A DNA stretch of 64,000 bases from Bacillus sp. V2I10 (GTDB lineage: Bacteria > Bacillota > Bacilli > Bacillales > Bacillaceae). The position numbers and the translations under genes were made by a program. Below, piece by piece: positions 34,540 through 43,764 of the stretch (within the stretch, counting starts at the first letter, position 1; each line of letters begins with the position of its first letter). Under the pieces are notes generated by a model. The model was not told the DNA's origin, did no database searches, and saw only the letters and a program-made list of their open reading frames with translations. The stretch is from positions 2,876,001 to 2,940,000 of the forward strand of contig NZ_JAUSYV010000001.1 in assembly GCF_030817055.1 (NCBI RefSeq). The letters run 5' to 3'.

Positions 34540-34638
34540 GTGCCTTATACATCAAACTTGTTGCAAGGCTGCGGGTAATTAGATATTTTCTGCATCTTAC
34601 TCAAGGAATTCAATCAAATTTAAATGGAGGAATGTATA

Positions 34639-35226
34639 ATGAAACATCTTGTTGTTTATGCACATCCACATCCTGGCAGTTTTAATCATGCAATATTAGA
34701 AACAACTGTAAAAGCTTTAGAAGGCAATGGTCATCAGGTTGTTGTGAGAGATTTGTATGCCTTGGATTTTCAGCCTGTGCTGAAACCGCAAGATACGGCT
34801 GCTATGAAATCTGGTGATATCCCTGATGATATTAGAACAGAACAAAAATTCATTTCGCAAGCAGATATTATCACATTTATATATCCAATTTGGTGGACTG
34901 GACTTCCAGCTATTATTAAGGGTTATGTAGATCGAGTATTTTCCTATGGCTATGCCTATGCATATGGAGAAGAAGGAATTATTCAATTACTCAAAGGGAA
35001 GAAAGGCCTGATTATTAATACTCACGGTACTCCCAAAGAGATATATGACCAAATTGGGATGACCGCAGGTTTGAAAATCACATCAGATATTGGGATATTT
35101 GATTTTACAGGGATTGAGCCATTAGAGCATTTATTATTCGGAAATGTCTCTGAAACCCTTGAAGAAGCAGTGCGGAAGGATATCCTAAACCAAATTGAAG
35201 AGACAATTAATTCTCTTTTTAAGTAG
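34639..35226 (+). CDS. NAD(P)H-dependent flavodoxin-like oxidoreductase
   Basis: The start is ATG 34639 after GGAGGAA. The 195-residue protein has the flavodoxin-like N-terminus HLVVYAHPHPGSFNHAIL and the flavin-binding YPIWWTGLPAIIKGYVDRVF, as in MdaB/YwrO-type quinone reductases. It probably reduces quinones or related electrophiles by two electrons using FMN or FAD. It lies about 100 bases after the DHFR-like gene, perhaps as part of a detoxification pair. Confidence 0.9.
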   Translation: MKHLVVYAHPHPGSFNHAILETTVKALEGNGHQVVVRDLYALDFQPVLKPQDTAAMKSGDIPDDIRTEQKFISQADIITFIYPIWWTGLPAIIKGYVDRVFSYGYAYAYGEEGIIQLLKGKKGLIINTHGTPKEIYDQIGMTAGLKITSDIGIFDFTGIEPLEHLLFGNVSETLEEAVRKDILNQIEETINSLFK

Positions 35227-35250
35227 GGGAATTATACACGACAACGACTG

Positions 35251-35281
35251 ACTGTTCTAAAATTCGGACAGTCTTTTTTTT
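35251..35281 (+). terminator. intrinsic terminator
   Basis: ACTGTTC pairs with GGACAGT across an eight-base loop, followed by a long T run. It ends the oxidoreductase transcript. Confidence 0.8.
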
Positions 35282-35461
35282 GTAACAATGACATTGTAAA
35301 ATGACCTAATAGAATGATCGGCTTTGTAAATTGCAGGCAGGAGATGACTTAGTTGAATTTTATGTTTTAAATTAAGGTTTAATAATGTTAGCTATTCTTA
35401 TTCTTTATATTAAAGATTATAAGTAACAAGATTTCATTAAAGAAGGTGCTTTTTATAGAAT

Positions 35462-35495
35462 CGCGACTCTTCAATAAGAAGAATCGCTTTTTTTT
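35462..35495. terminator. terminator-like hairpin of the dispersed family
   Basis: GCGA-CTC-TTC pairs with GAA-GAA-TCGC around AATAA, followed by eight T. It stands about 200 bases from any gene end and resembles the dispersed hairpin repeats. Confidence 0.65.
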
Positions 35496-35689
35496 GCAGC
35501 TATCGGGCGATAAGGTGGAAATGAGGGTCAAACAACTAGTTGAAGCAGATAAGTGGAAGAAGAAATAGTTTCGAAGACATAATTCCATAAAAAATTAAAG
35601 ACTTATAAATTCTATCATCTTTATGTTAGAGTTCATTTGAATTCCTTTACTAATTATCCGAATAACTTATTGAAGGGTGTTATTGTATT

Positions 35690-36337
35690 ATGACAAAAAG
35701 TTTTAAAATTGAACTTCCAAAAATTCCGCCAAACCTAAAAAAAGCAAATTTCCAAGACATTTATTACGAAGAAGATCCATATTTAGCAAACAGCATTATT
35801 ACAGACACTGCCATTGATAATGCGGAGATTGATAAATTAGTTCTGTCCAAAGTCACTTTTAAAAATGTAAGACTCATAAATGCTTCTTTTAGGAGGATTG
35901 ATATGACAGATGTGCTTTTTGAAAACTGTGACCTATCTAATGCTAGCTTTAGTGAAGGAATTATACATAGAGTCACTTTTAAAGACTGTAAATTAATGGG
36001 CTTAAATCTTACAGAAGCCAATATAGGAAACGTTTCTTTTGAAAATTGTATTGTAAATATGAGTGACTTTGTAGATGCTCGTTTAAAACAGGTGATATTT
36101 GATAATTCATCTTTGCAGAGTGCTAACTATTATGAATGTAAATTTAACAAGGTTAAGTTTAATCGATGCGACATTGACAGCGTTGATTTTACCCAAACTA
36201 CACTTAAAGGAATAGATATTAGTACATGTACTTTTGATCGTATCAATGTGGATATAGGAAATTTGGAAGGTTGTGTAGTTTCTCCTGAACAAGCAATTGG
36301 ATTTGCAACGTTGTTAGGGTTAAAGGTAAAAAGTTAA
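35690..36337 (+). CDS. pentapeptide-repeat protein
   Basis: The 215-residue protein consists largely of A(D/N)LXX-type repeats, for example NASFRRIDMTDVLFENCDLS and ANYYECKFNKVKFNRCDI, which form a right-handed quadrilateral helix. Some members mimic DNA and protect gyrase; others have no known role. I see no basis to choose. It is a single gene starting at ATG 35690 with AAGGGTG upstream. Confidence 0.88.
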   Translation: MTKSFKIELPKIPPNLKKANFQDIYYEEDPYLANSIITDTAIDNAEIDKLVLSKVTFKNVRLINASFRRIDMTDVLFENCDLSNASFSEGIIHRVTFKDCKLMGLNLTEANIGNVSFENCIVNMSDFVDARLKQVIFDNSSLQSANYYECKFNKVKFNRCDIDSVDFTQTTLKGIDISTCTFDRINVDIGNLEGCVVSPEQAIGFATLLGLKVKS

Positions 36338-36376
36338 AATCTTAATGAATTAAGGGTGGATTCAGTTACATATTTG

Positions 36377-36425
36377 TTCTTCAATTATCGTGCGCGTTTC
36401 TTCATTATGAGGGAACGCCTTTTCT
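36377..36425. repeat. dispersed hairpin repeat before the truncated dehydrogenase
   Basis: TTCTTCAATTATCGTGCGCG, then TTTCTTCATTATGAGG and GAACGCCTTTTCT form a GCG(T)TT/GAACGC hairpin. It lies just before the point where the oxidoreductase gene loses its N-terminus. Confidence 0.65.
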
Positions 36426-36494
36426 AATGCTGCAAGAACATAAACTGGTGAGTCAATAATTAAACAACTTAATTTTAACCACCGTTCTAAAAAT

Positions 36495-37535
36495 GAAGCT
36501 CAAGCTCACTTTCACATTCAGCCCTATCTCGATCACCCAGAGGCCGAACTTTACGCACTGTGTGACCTGAATGAAGAACGGCTGAGGGAAAATGGCAGGA
36601 AATATCGAGTCAGCCGTCTTTATCAAGACTATAAAGAACTGCTTTTAAACAAAGATATTGAAGCTGTGAGCATTTGCACTTGGAATGAGTCGCATGCCGA
36701 AATTGCTGTTGCGGCACTGGAAGCAGGCAAGCATATTTTAGTAGAAAAGCCGCTAAGCATCAGCGTGAAAGAAGCACAAAAGGTGCAGAAAGCAGCAGAA
36801 CAATCTGGAAAAGTTGCGCAGGTAGGATTTGTCCGCCGTTTTGGCAGCAATACGAAAACACTGAAGCAGTTTATCGATCATGGGGAGCTTGGAGATCTCT
36901 ACTATGCAAAAGCCTCTATTTTAAGGCGCCTTGGTAACCCGGGCGGTTGGTTTTCTGATAAAAAGAGATCAGGCGGCGGCCCTCTTATCGACCTTGGCGT
37001 TCACGTTATTGACCTTTGCTGGTATTTAATGGGGAAGCCTGCGCCGGTATCTGTGTCTGGAAATACGTATAATAAATTGGGGAACAGAGCACACATTGAG
37101 AATCTTGACTTCTATAAAGCTGCTGATTTTAATCCTTCCAAAAATGATGTGGAAGACTTGGCAAACGCTTTAATTCGCTTTGAGAATGGCGCCTCTCTTT
37201 TCGTTGATGTCAGTTTTACCCTTCATGCGCAGACAAACGAAGTATCAGTAAAGGTATTCGGTGACAAAGGAGGAGCAGAAATAGAGCCGGTATTTAAGCT
37301 TGTGACAGAAAAACACAATACTATTCTGAACATTGATCCACAAGTTGACCATAAAGAATTCCATTTCGAAAAAGCGTTTTACGAAGAAATTCATCACTTT
37401 GTTGACTGCTGTTTTGGCAGAAAAGAAACAATCGCTCCAGTAAAAGATGGAGTTGACGTCATGAAAATGCTGAGTGCAGTCTATGAATCTGCTGAAAAGG
37501 GGACAGAAATAAATCTGAAAGAGCATATTCACTAA
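36495..37535 (+). pseudogene. Gfo/Idh/MocA-family oxidoreductase, 5' truncated
   Basis: The frame reads EAQAHFHIQPYLDHPEAELY, then NKDIEAVSICTWNESHAEIA and the catalytic-site EKPLSISVKEAQ, GGPLIDLGVHVIDLC and further C-terminal regions. The N-terminal dinucleotide-binding GxGxxG strand is missing. No ATG, GTG or TTG exists in frame until 36666, which is too late for cofactor binding. Upstream sequence is a dispersed repeat rather than coding DNA. The enzyme would have been an NAD(P)-dependent sugar or inositol-type dehydrogenase, and is likely dead. Confidence 0.8.
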
Positions 37536-37547
37536 AAGGGTGATTGG

Positions 37548-38239
37548 ATGGAAAGGCGAGTTAAAGTGAAAGTTGTCTGTTGCAGAGATGATTTTAGCTT
37601 GAGAAATACAGATGAAAATATAACAGTAATAAAAGATAAAGACCTGGAACAAGCCTTGATTTGCTTGTGGATGCATCTGCGGCTTATATAGATGCCGAAA
37701 CATTATTGGAGCATTCAGGTACATTAGGAAAAATTACATGTAGTCTTAACGTTTATTTCAAGCAGCAATTTGACCCTGTATTAGAAAAAATGTTTGAAAT
37801 TTTATCCAATAAAAATCAAACCTCAAACGGTGTTTTTCGTTTGCGGAGAAACCTTAAAACCCCAGTTATGGACCTTGAAATGGCTGCTGAGATTGCTTTT
37901 TTAATCCAAAGTTTTGGAACATGCAAAAGTCTTTACATTAAAAGATCAAAACCAAATCATAGAAGCTACATCATAATTAGCGCAACTTTCGAAAAGCGAG
38001 TCATGGCCCATTTGGAATACAGTTTTTTGCCGGATGAGCCTGTTCTTCTGGAAGCAGAGTGGTCGGGCCAGAATAGTATAGTGGAATACTTCACAGAAAA
38101 AGCGCCAATTATGCAAACAAAAGGACCAGCTGAGGTGAATGACGTACTAAAAAAAAGCTTTCCTATTACGAATGAATTGTTAGAGGCATCACTCAAACTG
38201 AAGCGCCAATTTTCTCGCATAAAGGAGGCTGGCGGATGA
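37548..38239 (+). pseudogene. unknown member of the Gfo/Idh operon, frameshifted
   Basis: ATG 37548 (GGGTGATTGG upstream) opens MERRVKVKVVCCRDDFSLRN and runs to an early stop. Adding one T at 37656-37657 joins it to EQAFDLLVDASAAYIDAETL and the remaining 190 codons in frame. The gene overlaps the next oxidoreductase by ATGA. I do not recognise the family. The position between two Gfo/Idh genes suggests a partner of the same sugar pathway. Confidence 0.7.
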
Positions 38240-39237
38240 AGATAGGAATCATTAGTTTTGCCCATATGCATGCTTTTACCTATGCAGATTGCATCGCCTT
38301 TATTGACAATGCAGCATTGACGGCAGTATATGATAATGACGAAACAAGGGGAAAGAAGGCCGCAGAAAAATTCGGAGTCAACTATTATCATGAAATGGAT
38401 GAGTTTTTGCAGCTTGATTTAGATGCTGTCATCATCTGCAGTGAAAATAGCCTTCATAAGGATATGACAATCAAAGCTGCTAGAGCAAAAAAACACATCC
38501 TTTGCGAAAAACCAATTGCAACTACGCTTGAAGATGCACAAGAGATGATTCATGTCTGTGAACAGGAATGTGTCATTCTTCAGATTGCGTTCCCTGTCCG
38601 ATTCAGTACTTCCATTGCAGCATTAAAAGCAATGATTGACAGGGGAGAGCTAGGAGAAATTCTTGCCATACGCTCTGTGAATCGAGGTCAATGCCCTCGC
38701 GGCTGGTTTACAGTACCGGAGCTTTCTGGCGGCGGAGCGGTTCTAGATCATACAGTACACATGATCGATATTATGAGGTGGTACCTCAGTAAAGAAATAA
38801 AAGAAATCTATGCCACTGTTTATCGCTGCTTTCATGAAAAAGACATAGATGATGCTGGTCTTTTGACGCTTACCTTTGAAAATGGCATTATCGCTTCCCA
38901 TGACTGCAGTTGGTCTAGGTTTCCGTCCTTTCCTGCTTGGGGTGATGCAGCGATTGAGGTTTTTGGAACAAAGAAAAGTGCAAAGGCAGATGCTTTTGGA
39001 GAAAAGCTTCTTGTTTTTAATGAAAATAACGGCAGACTTAAATATGATCACACAGGCAATAATATCGATTTAGACTTAATAAGAGAGTTTGTAGAATGCA
39101 TTGAATTCAAAAGGCAGCCAAGCATTACAGGCTACGATGGACTAAAAGCGCTTGAAGCTGCTCTTGCTGCCTATGAATCAAATAAAAATTCTTCACCTGT
39201 TTTTTTGATAAAAGATGAAACAGAAAAACTCCTTTAA
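38236..39237 (+). CDS. Gfo/Idh/MocA-family oxidoreductase
   Basis: This 333-residue protein has an N-terminal Rossmann domain starting MKIGIISFAHMHAFTYADCI, in which the usual glycine loop is replaced by SFAHMHAF. Catalytic-site CEKPIATTLEDAQEMI and GGGAVLDHTVHMIDIMRWYL follow. The histidine-rich ligand positions resemble those of inositol- and sugar-dehydrogenase relatives that use NAD. It is the only intact gene of a three-gene operon and overlaps its predecessor by four bases. The substrate is unknown. Confidence 0.88.
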   Translation: MKIGIISFAHMHAFTYADCIAFIDNAALTAVYDNDETRGKKAAEKFGVNYYHEMDEFLQLDLDAVIICSENSLHKDMTIKAARAKKHILCEKPIATTLEDAQEMIHVCEQECVILQIAFPVRFSTSIAALKAMIDRGELGEILAIRSVNRGQCPRGWFTVPELSGGGAVLDHTVHMIDIMRWYLSKEIKEIYATVYRCFHEKDIDDAGLLTLTFENGIIASHDCSWSRFPSFPAWGDAAIEVFGTKKSAKADAFGEKLLVFNENNGRLKYDHTGNNIDLDLIREFVECIEFKRQPSITGYDGLKALEAALAAYESNKNSSPVFLIKDETEKLL

Positions 39238-39240
39238 ATC

Positions 39241-39285
39241 AAAAGCTTAAAGCCCACGCGAAATGCGTGGGTTATAAGCTTTTTC
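39241..39285 (+). terminator. strong intrinsic terminator
   Basis: AGCTT-AAGCCCACGC pairs with GCGTGGGTT-AAGCTT around GAAAT, followed by T. It closes the Gfo/Idh operon. Confidence 0.9.
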
Positions 39286-39334
39286 TTATAGGTGTTTTTT
39301 AATATTGTAAAAGCAAAAAAATTCATTTATGACG

Positions 39335-39380
39335 GAGGCAATCGAGGGCGTTAATTATGGGAAGGATAACGTCTCTTTTT
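39335..39380. repeat. dispersed hairpin repeat
   Basis: CAATCGAGGGCGTTA pairs with TAACGTCTC around a loop and ends CTCTTTTTG. The stem sequence differs from other copies but pairing is kept. Confidence 0.65.
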
Positions 39381-39526
39381 GTTGAATAAGGTTTTAAAAT
39401 AGATTAAAGTTGTTTAACGGTAAAGCTATAGAGAATTATTGTTATATTTACTTCCTAATTAAAAAACATTAGCACTTGCATGAAGGAATTGTAATTGAAG
39501 AATATCTTTATAAAAGAGGTGTATAT

Positions 39527-39865
39527 ATGAAAATGAATCATTTAAATCTAACAGTCAATGATGTTGCAGCTTCACGGGAGTTTTTAGAAAAATACTTTGG
39601 TATGACATGTGCAGGAAGCCGTGGGAACGGATTTGCTGCAATGTTTGATGAGGATGGTTTCGTGTTGACTTTAATGAAAGGGAGCAATGTCAAATACCCT
39701 AAAACGTTCCATATTGGTTTCCCTCAGGAAAATGAAGAACAAGTCGATATTATCAACCAACGTCTGAAAAATGATGGGTTTGAGGTTGAACTTCCGCACC
39801 ATGCACATGGCTATACCTTCTACGTAGAAGCTCCGGGAGGATTTACAGTTGAGGTTCTGTGTTAA
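39527..39865 (+). CDS. VOC-family (glyoxalase/bleomycin-resistance fold) protein
   Basis: The start is ATG 39527, preceded by AAGAGGTG. The 112-residue protein contains the VOC beta-alpha-beta pattern MKMNHLNLTVNDVAASREFL, the mid segment KTFHIGFPQENEEQV and the terminal FYVEAPGGFTVEVL with the metal-site Glu. Such proteins are metal-dependent lyases, dioxygenases or drug-binding proteins. No specific role can be assigned. Confidence 0.88.
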   Translation: MKMNHLNLTVNDVAASREFLEKYFGMTCAGSRGNGFAAMFDEDGFVLTLMKGSNVKYPKTFHIGFPQENEEQVDIINQRLKNDGFEVELPHHAHGYTFYVEAPGGFTVEVLC

Positions 39866-40124
39866 ATAAATTTTCTTGTACGATTGGTGGCTTTTTGCGC
39901 AATTTCATATGCAATTATTCAGCTAAAATATTGATTTTCGATCTTCAATTAAAGGGCGCGTTTCTTCAGGAATGCGTCTATTTTCTTTTTAGGCCAGATT
40001 GTTGAGGAACGTTTTCTGGCAATTAGATTATTCGAGTTTGAATATATCATCGAGATTGTGAATACTTTCACTTAAACAACGAAAGGACATTCCTGGTATT
40101 ACAAGGGATGTCCTTAGTACTAAA
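39866..40124. other. intergenic stretch with repeat and convergent terminator
   Basis: No gene is present. A dispersed repeat occupies about 39940-40011. AAAGGACATTCCT pairs with AGGGATGTCCTT near 40082-40117, forming a terminator for the minus-strand DUF3224 gene. Confidence 0.5.
39940..40011. repeat. dispersed hairpin repeat
   Basis: TCTTCAATTAAAGGGCGCGT, then TTCTTCAGGAATGCGTC and a T-rich end match the copy at 36377 in arrangement. Confidence 0.65.
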
Positions 40125-40535
40125 CTATAATGTATTTTGCTGGAATTCAAAGTCTAGAATCATTTTACTGGTTTGTCCTGTAAACTTATAATTATAGGAC
40201 CCTTTCAGACTTTCTAAGTCACCGGTAGCTTTGATGATTGTTGCCGGAGAATCTAGATTTCCTTTATCAAATATTCCTTGCTCTATAGCTGTAAAAGTCC
40301 CCCGTTTTCCCTTATATGTGCCTTCGAAATGCAGAAATCCGGAAATTTTAGAAGTAGCCATGTGACCATCATCTATATTTGAATCTAAATAATATAATAA
40401 ATATTCAACAAAAGCTTTTCCTTTTAATTCACCGTCAATATCATATTCGACATGGGCAATATTAATAGGGAAATCTTTTCTAGTGTCATCGACTGGCTTT
40501 TCATCCCATTTGCTTACTGTAAATGCTACCTCCAT
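40125..40535 (-). CDS. DUF3224-like protein
   Basis: The 136-residue protein matches the DUF3224 pattern of an allene-oxide-cyclase-like barrel. It has FTVSKWDEKP at the start, GFLHFEGTYKGKRGTF in the middle and KATGDLESLKGSYNYKFTG near the end. Its function is unknown. ATG 40533-40535 has GGGAG upstream, and the gene ends at a convergent hairpin. Confidence 0.82.
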   Translation of the reverse strand: MEVAFTVSKWDEKPVDDTRKDFPINIAHVEYDIDGELKGKAFVEYLLYYLDSNIDDGHMATSKISGFLHFEGTYKGKRGTFTAIEQGIFDKGNLDSPATIIKATGDLESLKGSYNYKFTGQTSKMILDFEFQQNTL

Positions 40536-40641
40536 ACGCGTAAATCTCCCTTCATTATTAGATGAGTAATCTACTTCCAGTATACCACCTAAAAAGTTCC
40601 ATCAATAGTGGTATCTCATAGGGAATGAGTTCATAGCTGAC

Positions 40642-40690
40642 TATTCCGCAATCGGGGGCGATTGCAGCAATGTGATTTCTTTTCTTTTTC
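40642..40690. repeat. dispersed hairpin repeat
   Basis: TTCCGCAATCGGGGGCGATT, then GCAGCAATGTGATTTCTTTT. It lies about 150 bases before the IS110 element. Confidence 0.65.
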
Positions 40691-40890
40691 TTGTAGAAGG
40701 TCTAATCAGAGTTACCGAACAATTAAATGGTTATATGTGGTAATGTAAATGTAAAAATTAGATAAAGGGGCAGCATTCCTGTAATGAAGAAAAATGGGGT
40801 TTGAACAAAAAATAAACCTCTTGGTAAGATATGAGTGTCCAGTGCTTGCCGGCAAAAAGGACGAACTCAAATAACCAGGAGGCTGTTCAA

Positions 40891-42174
40891 ATGAATTATA
40901 ACCAAAATAAAAAGATTGCTCAAATAACTTCTCAAACACTAATTGTAGGTGTAGATATTGCGAAGTACAAGCATGTAGCTCGTGCTCAAGACTTTAGAGG
41001 CCTAGAGTTTGGTGCACCTTGTCATTTTGAAAATACCAAATCACATTTTAATCTTTTTTTAGGCTGGATAAAACATTTGATGGAACAACACGGCATGGAT
41101 AAGGTGATTATTGGAATGGAGCCGACAGGTCATTATTGGCTCAACCTCGCTCATTTTCTTAAAGAAGAGGAGATAAAGTTTGTCGTGGTAAATCCTATGC
41201 ATGTGAAGAAATCTAAAGAATTAGATGATAATTCTCCAACCAAAAATGATGTGAAGGACGCTAAAGTCATTGCACAGCTAGTCAAAGATGGGAGATATGC
41301 CGAACCTAATATTCCACAAGGAGTTTATGCAGAACTTCGTGTGGCAAGGAAAATACGCGATCTCTTATTTGTTGACTTACAAGCTGTGCAGGGGCAAATT
41401 CATAACTGGTTAGATCGATATTTCCCTGAATTCCTTACAGTGTTTAAGGATTGGGAAGGAAAAGCAGCACTACAATTATTAAAGTTAAACGTATTACCAC
41501 ATGAGTTAGAGATAGTCTCGGAACAAGAGATCCTCATTCACCTCAGAAAAGCTGTAAAACGTGCGGTTGGACTCAGTAAAATTCAAGAACTTAAACGAGT
41601 AGCCAAAGACTCTATCGGTATTCGTGAAGGTTCAAGGATGGCTAAATTAGAGCTTCGCACTTTACTAGACAAGTATGAGTTAATAAATGAAAAGTTCGAA
41701 GAACTAGAATCTGATATTGATGGACTCCTTGAACGGATACCAGGTGTTCAACAAATGTTGGCCATCACAGGAATCGGCAAGGACACTGTAGCTGGCTTCT
41801 TTTCTGAAGTAGGGAATTTAAGTTACTATTCTCACCCTCGACAAATCATCAAGTTAGCTGGGTTGAGTTTAAAGGAGAACACCTCTGGAAAGCACAAAGG
41901 GCATACGAAGATTACAAAGAGAGGCAGGAAGACACTAAGGGCTCTCCTCTTCCGAGTAGCGATGCCTTTGGTAGCTAAGAACACTGCTTTTAAAGCTTTA
42001 CATGAGTATTTTACAACACGTAAAAATAATCCTCTAAAGAAAATGCAATCGCTGATAGCGATATGTAATAAGCTGATACGAATTCTTTTTACGATTGGTA
42101 CAAAACAATGTGAATTTAGTGAAGATAGAATGTTGAAGGATATTCCTCATATGGCTCCTTTACTGGCAGCTTAG
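40891..42174 (+). CDS. IS110-family transposase (DEDD)
   Basis: The start is ATG 40891, just after CAGGAGG. The 427-residue protein has a RuvC-like N-terminal domain with the acidic residues in IVGVDIAKYKHVARA, IIGMEPTGHYW and KNDVKDAKVIAQLV. A coiled-coil middle follows, then the C-terminal Transposase_20 domain GIGKDTVAGFFSEVGNL with conserved Ser-containing ENTSGKHKGHTKITKRG. It recombines DNA guided by an element-encoded bridge RNA in characterised relatives. The gene is intact. Confidence 0.94.
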   Translation: MNYNQNKKIAQITSQTLIVGVDIAKYKHVARAQDFRGLEFGAPCHFENTKSHFNLFLGWIKHLMEQHGMDKVIIGMEPTGHYWLNLAHFLKEEEIKFVVVNPMHVKKSKELDDNSPTKNDVKDAKVIAQLVKDGRYAEPNIPQGVYAELRVARKIRDLLFVDLQAVQGQIHNWLDRYFPEFLTVFKDWEGKAALQLLKLNVLPHELEIVSEQEILIHLRKAVKRAVGLSKIQELKRVAKDSIGIREGSRMAKLELRTLLDKYELINEKFEELESDIDGLLERIPGVQQMLAITGIGKDTVAGFFSEVGNLSYYSHPRQIIKLAGLSLKENTSGKHKGHTKITKRGRKTLRALLFRVAMPLVAKNTAFKALHEYFTTRKNNPLKKMQSLIAICNKLIRILFTIGTKQCEFSEDRMLKDIPHMAPLLAA

Positions 42175-42214
42175 GGTTCATTAGTTAATATTCAAAAGGT
42201 TTTATTTAGGATTA

Positions 42215-42410
42215 TTATTTAGACATTTGAAGCACGGATTAGTCAGTAAAACAATTAAAGTAAGGACTTTGATCCTGTCGGGCAGCATCACTGACATCCA
42301 CCTCATGGAAAGGTTGGACGAAGGAATTTTGGAGCGTAGACTCTGTGAGACATGGGAGGGTTGACCTCCATGAGACATGTGGACATCCACCAGTGCAACC
42401 ATACTTTAAC
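42215..42410 (+). ncRNA. candidate bridge/seek RNA of the IS110 element
   Basis: After the transposase, an unusually GC-richer segment contains several hairpins, including CATGGGAGG/CCTCCATG with a five-base loop and GTGGACATCCAC. GACATCCACC is repeated at about 42293 and 42381. The strand and ends are inferred. A 3' noncoding RNA would fit the IS1111-type arrangement better than the IS110 type. Confidence 0.45.
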
Positions 42411-42420
42411 TAGATAACCA

Positions 42421-42685
42421 CTTTTTGGATAGGAGTGGTTAGGCAGTTAAGGACTTTTTTTCTCTAACGCACCAAAAATATCCTTATTTTCAACTTACAT
42501 CCATAACTTTGATGTCTAATTAAAATAAATCTAGATGAAATCTTAAGAAAAAGCTAGAAATCCAGAGTTATTCCTTTCTTTATAGAGGGAGTTTAATGGA
42601 ACTAGTGATAGTATTAGTTTGTGATGTATGTAACGGAAGGAAGAACCTCTAAACAACAATATACCAAAAGTGGTGGTGGTTAGAG
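42421..42685. other. intergenic stretch
   Basis: No gene seen. The right end carries a GGTGGTGG-rich ribosome-site region for the next small gene. Confidence 0.35.
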
Positions 42686-42940
42686 TTGAAGATAATAGTA
42701 CAAGCAATTATTGGTTCACTTATTATACATATGGTTTATTTTATTAGTACGATGATAATAGGCTATATAAAGACTAAAAGATATGTTACAGATATAGAGA
42801 GTGCTTGGGATAATGCAGGCACACTTCAAAACAAAGTGTCTTTTGGCAGCACAATCTCACCTGGTTTTTATTTAGTATCTTTTGTGGGAGTAACGGTAAT
42901 TTGCGGTTTGATAATTCTTTTGAAAAATTCCTTCATCTAA
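42686..42940 (+). CDS. 84-residue two-helix membrane protein, unknown
   Basis: Starting at TTG 42686 after a GGTGG-rich stretch, the protein has two hydrophobic helices (IIVQAIIGSLIIHMVYFIST near residues 2-24, and a C-terminal helix containing VGVTVICGLIILL). They are separated by a polar loop. No family is recognised. It lies between an IS element and repeat DNA, so it may be cargo or a resident gene. Confidence 0.5.
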   Translation: MKIIVQAIIGSLIIHMVYFISTMIIGYIKTKRYVTDIESAWDNAGTLQNKVSFGSTISPGFYLVSFVGVTVICGLIILLKNSFI

Positions 42941-42973
42941 AAGGAACTCTAGCTGCAACGCAATACTCCATCA

Positions 42974-43008
42974 AAAGGGCGTTAATCCAAGAAGGGTTAA
43001 CGCCCCCA
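42974..43008. repeat. hairpin member of the dispersed repeat family
   Basis: GGGCGTTAA pairs with TTAACGCCC around an 11-base loop. The start AAAAGGGCG resembles the other dispersed copies. It terminates the small membrane-protein gene on the left. Confidence 0.65.
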
Positions 43009-43023
43009 ATCTTGGAAAAAAGG

Positions 43024-43240
43024 ATGTATCAACTTTGTACTGAGTTATACAACACTTGAGAATCTTCAGATTGTTATTAATGACGACGAAACTCGGCTGC
43101 TAGAAGATATTTTTAAAGGGGCAACTGTTAAAATATCCTCTTCTTGTTCAGGGTGTTCGGTTACTTCTGAAGATGAAATTATAAAAGTTAATATTAAATG
43201 GGATGTTCAAAATGAAGAAACTTTTTTCTTAGAACTATAA
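43024..43240 (+). pseudogene. 3' fragment of an unknown gene
   Basis: An open frame without a start codon reads LSYTTLENLQIVINDDETRL, then LEDIFKGATVKISSSCSGCS, and ends VQNEETFFLEL before TAA. It begins next to the 42974 repeat. It is the C-terminus of a protein that I do not recognise. Confidence 0.45.
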
Positions 43241-43455
43241 AAGTAAGATGGTATAACAACTAAAATATTCACTTTATGATTTCGGTTGCCATATACGTCG
43301 GTCGGTATTGCACTACCAGGCAGGATTGCTAAATAAATACTTTTAATAACTAGATTATTCAGTATTGATGAAACCTTTTACATAAATTACCGTATTATTT
43401 TAGGAGGACAACGTAGTTGTTATTCAAGTAACAAGTATGATTTGGAGGGATAGAA

Positions 43456-43602
43456 GTGGCAAGGTTTATTGAAGACTTAACTGGTGCAGCCTTTGATTTC
43501 TTTAAGTTTATTTTCACAAGTATCAGTTATATCCTAGCAGGAATGTTGATTGTCGGAGTTCCGCTTTATCTAATTGCATTAGCATTTGAGACACTAAATT
43601 AA
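43456..43602 (+). CDS. 48-residue single-helix membrane protein
   Basis: GTG 43456 follows TTTGGAGGG at good spacing. It encodes MARFIEDLTGAAFDFFKFIF, then a long hydrophobic stretch ending ALAFETLN. An amphipathic N-terminus plus one helix suggests a small membrane peptide, possibly a regulator or toxin-like peptide. No antitoxin is visible. The stop overlaps the start of a dispersed repeat. Confidence 0.5.
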   Translation: MARFIEDLTGAAFDFFKFIFTSISYILAGMLIVGVPLYLIALAFETLN

Positions 43603-43672
43603 AGGGAACGATTGCAGGACAAAGAGTCGCCCCTTTAGCTTTAAATTGGGCAGGATTCTTGAATAGGATAAG
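43598..43672. repeat. dispersed hairpin repeat before the gerB remnant
   Basis: AATTAAAGGGAACGATTGCA, then GAGTCGCCCCTTT, followed by TTGGGCAGGATTCTTGAATA, which is shared with the 21.2-kb copy. Confidence 0.6.
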
Positions 43673-43764
43673 TTGAAGAAACAAATGAGATATTTATATA
43701 AAATATTTCAAGCAAATCAAAGGGAAAAGGAAAATGGAGAAAGAACAATAATTAGAATGGTTAG

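Larger units (their letters stand above)
40800..42420 (+). mobile_element. IS110-family insertion sequence (ends approximate)
   Basis: The element contains one transposase gene and a 3' noncoding flank of roughly 240 bases rich in hairpins. IS110 elements lack clear terminal repeats, so the ends cannot be fixed by eye. The boundaries given enclose the upstream segment with the ribosome site and the structured downstream segment. It lies in the repeat-rich accessory region. Confidence 0.7.
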
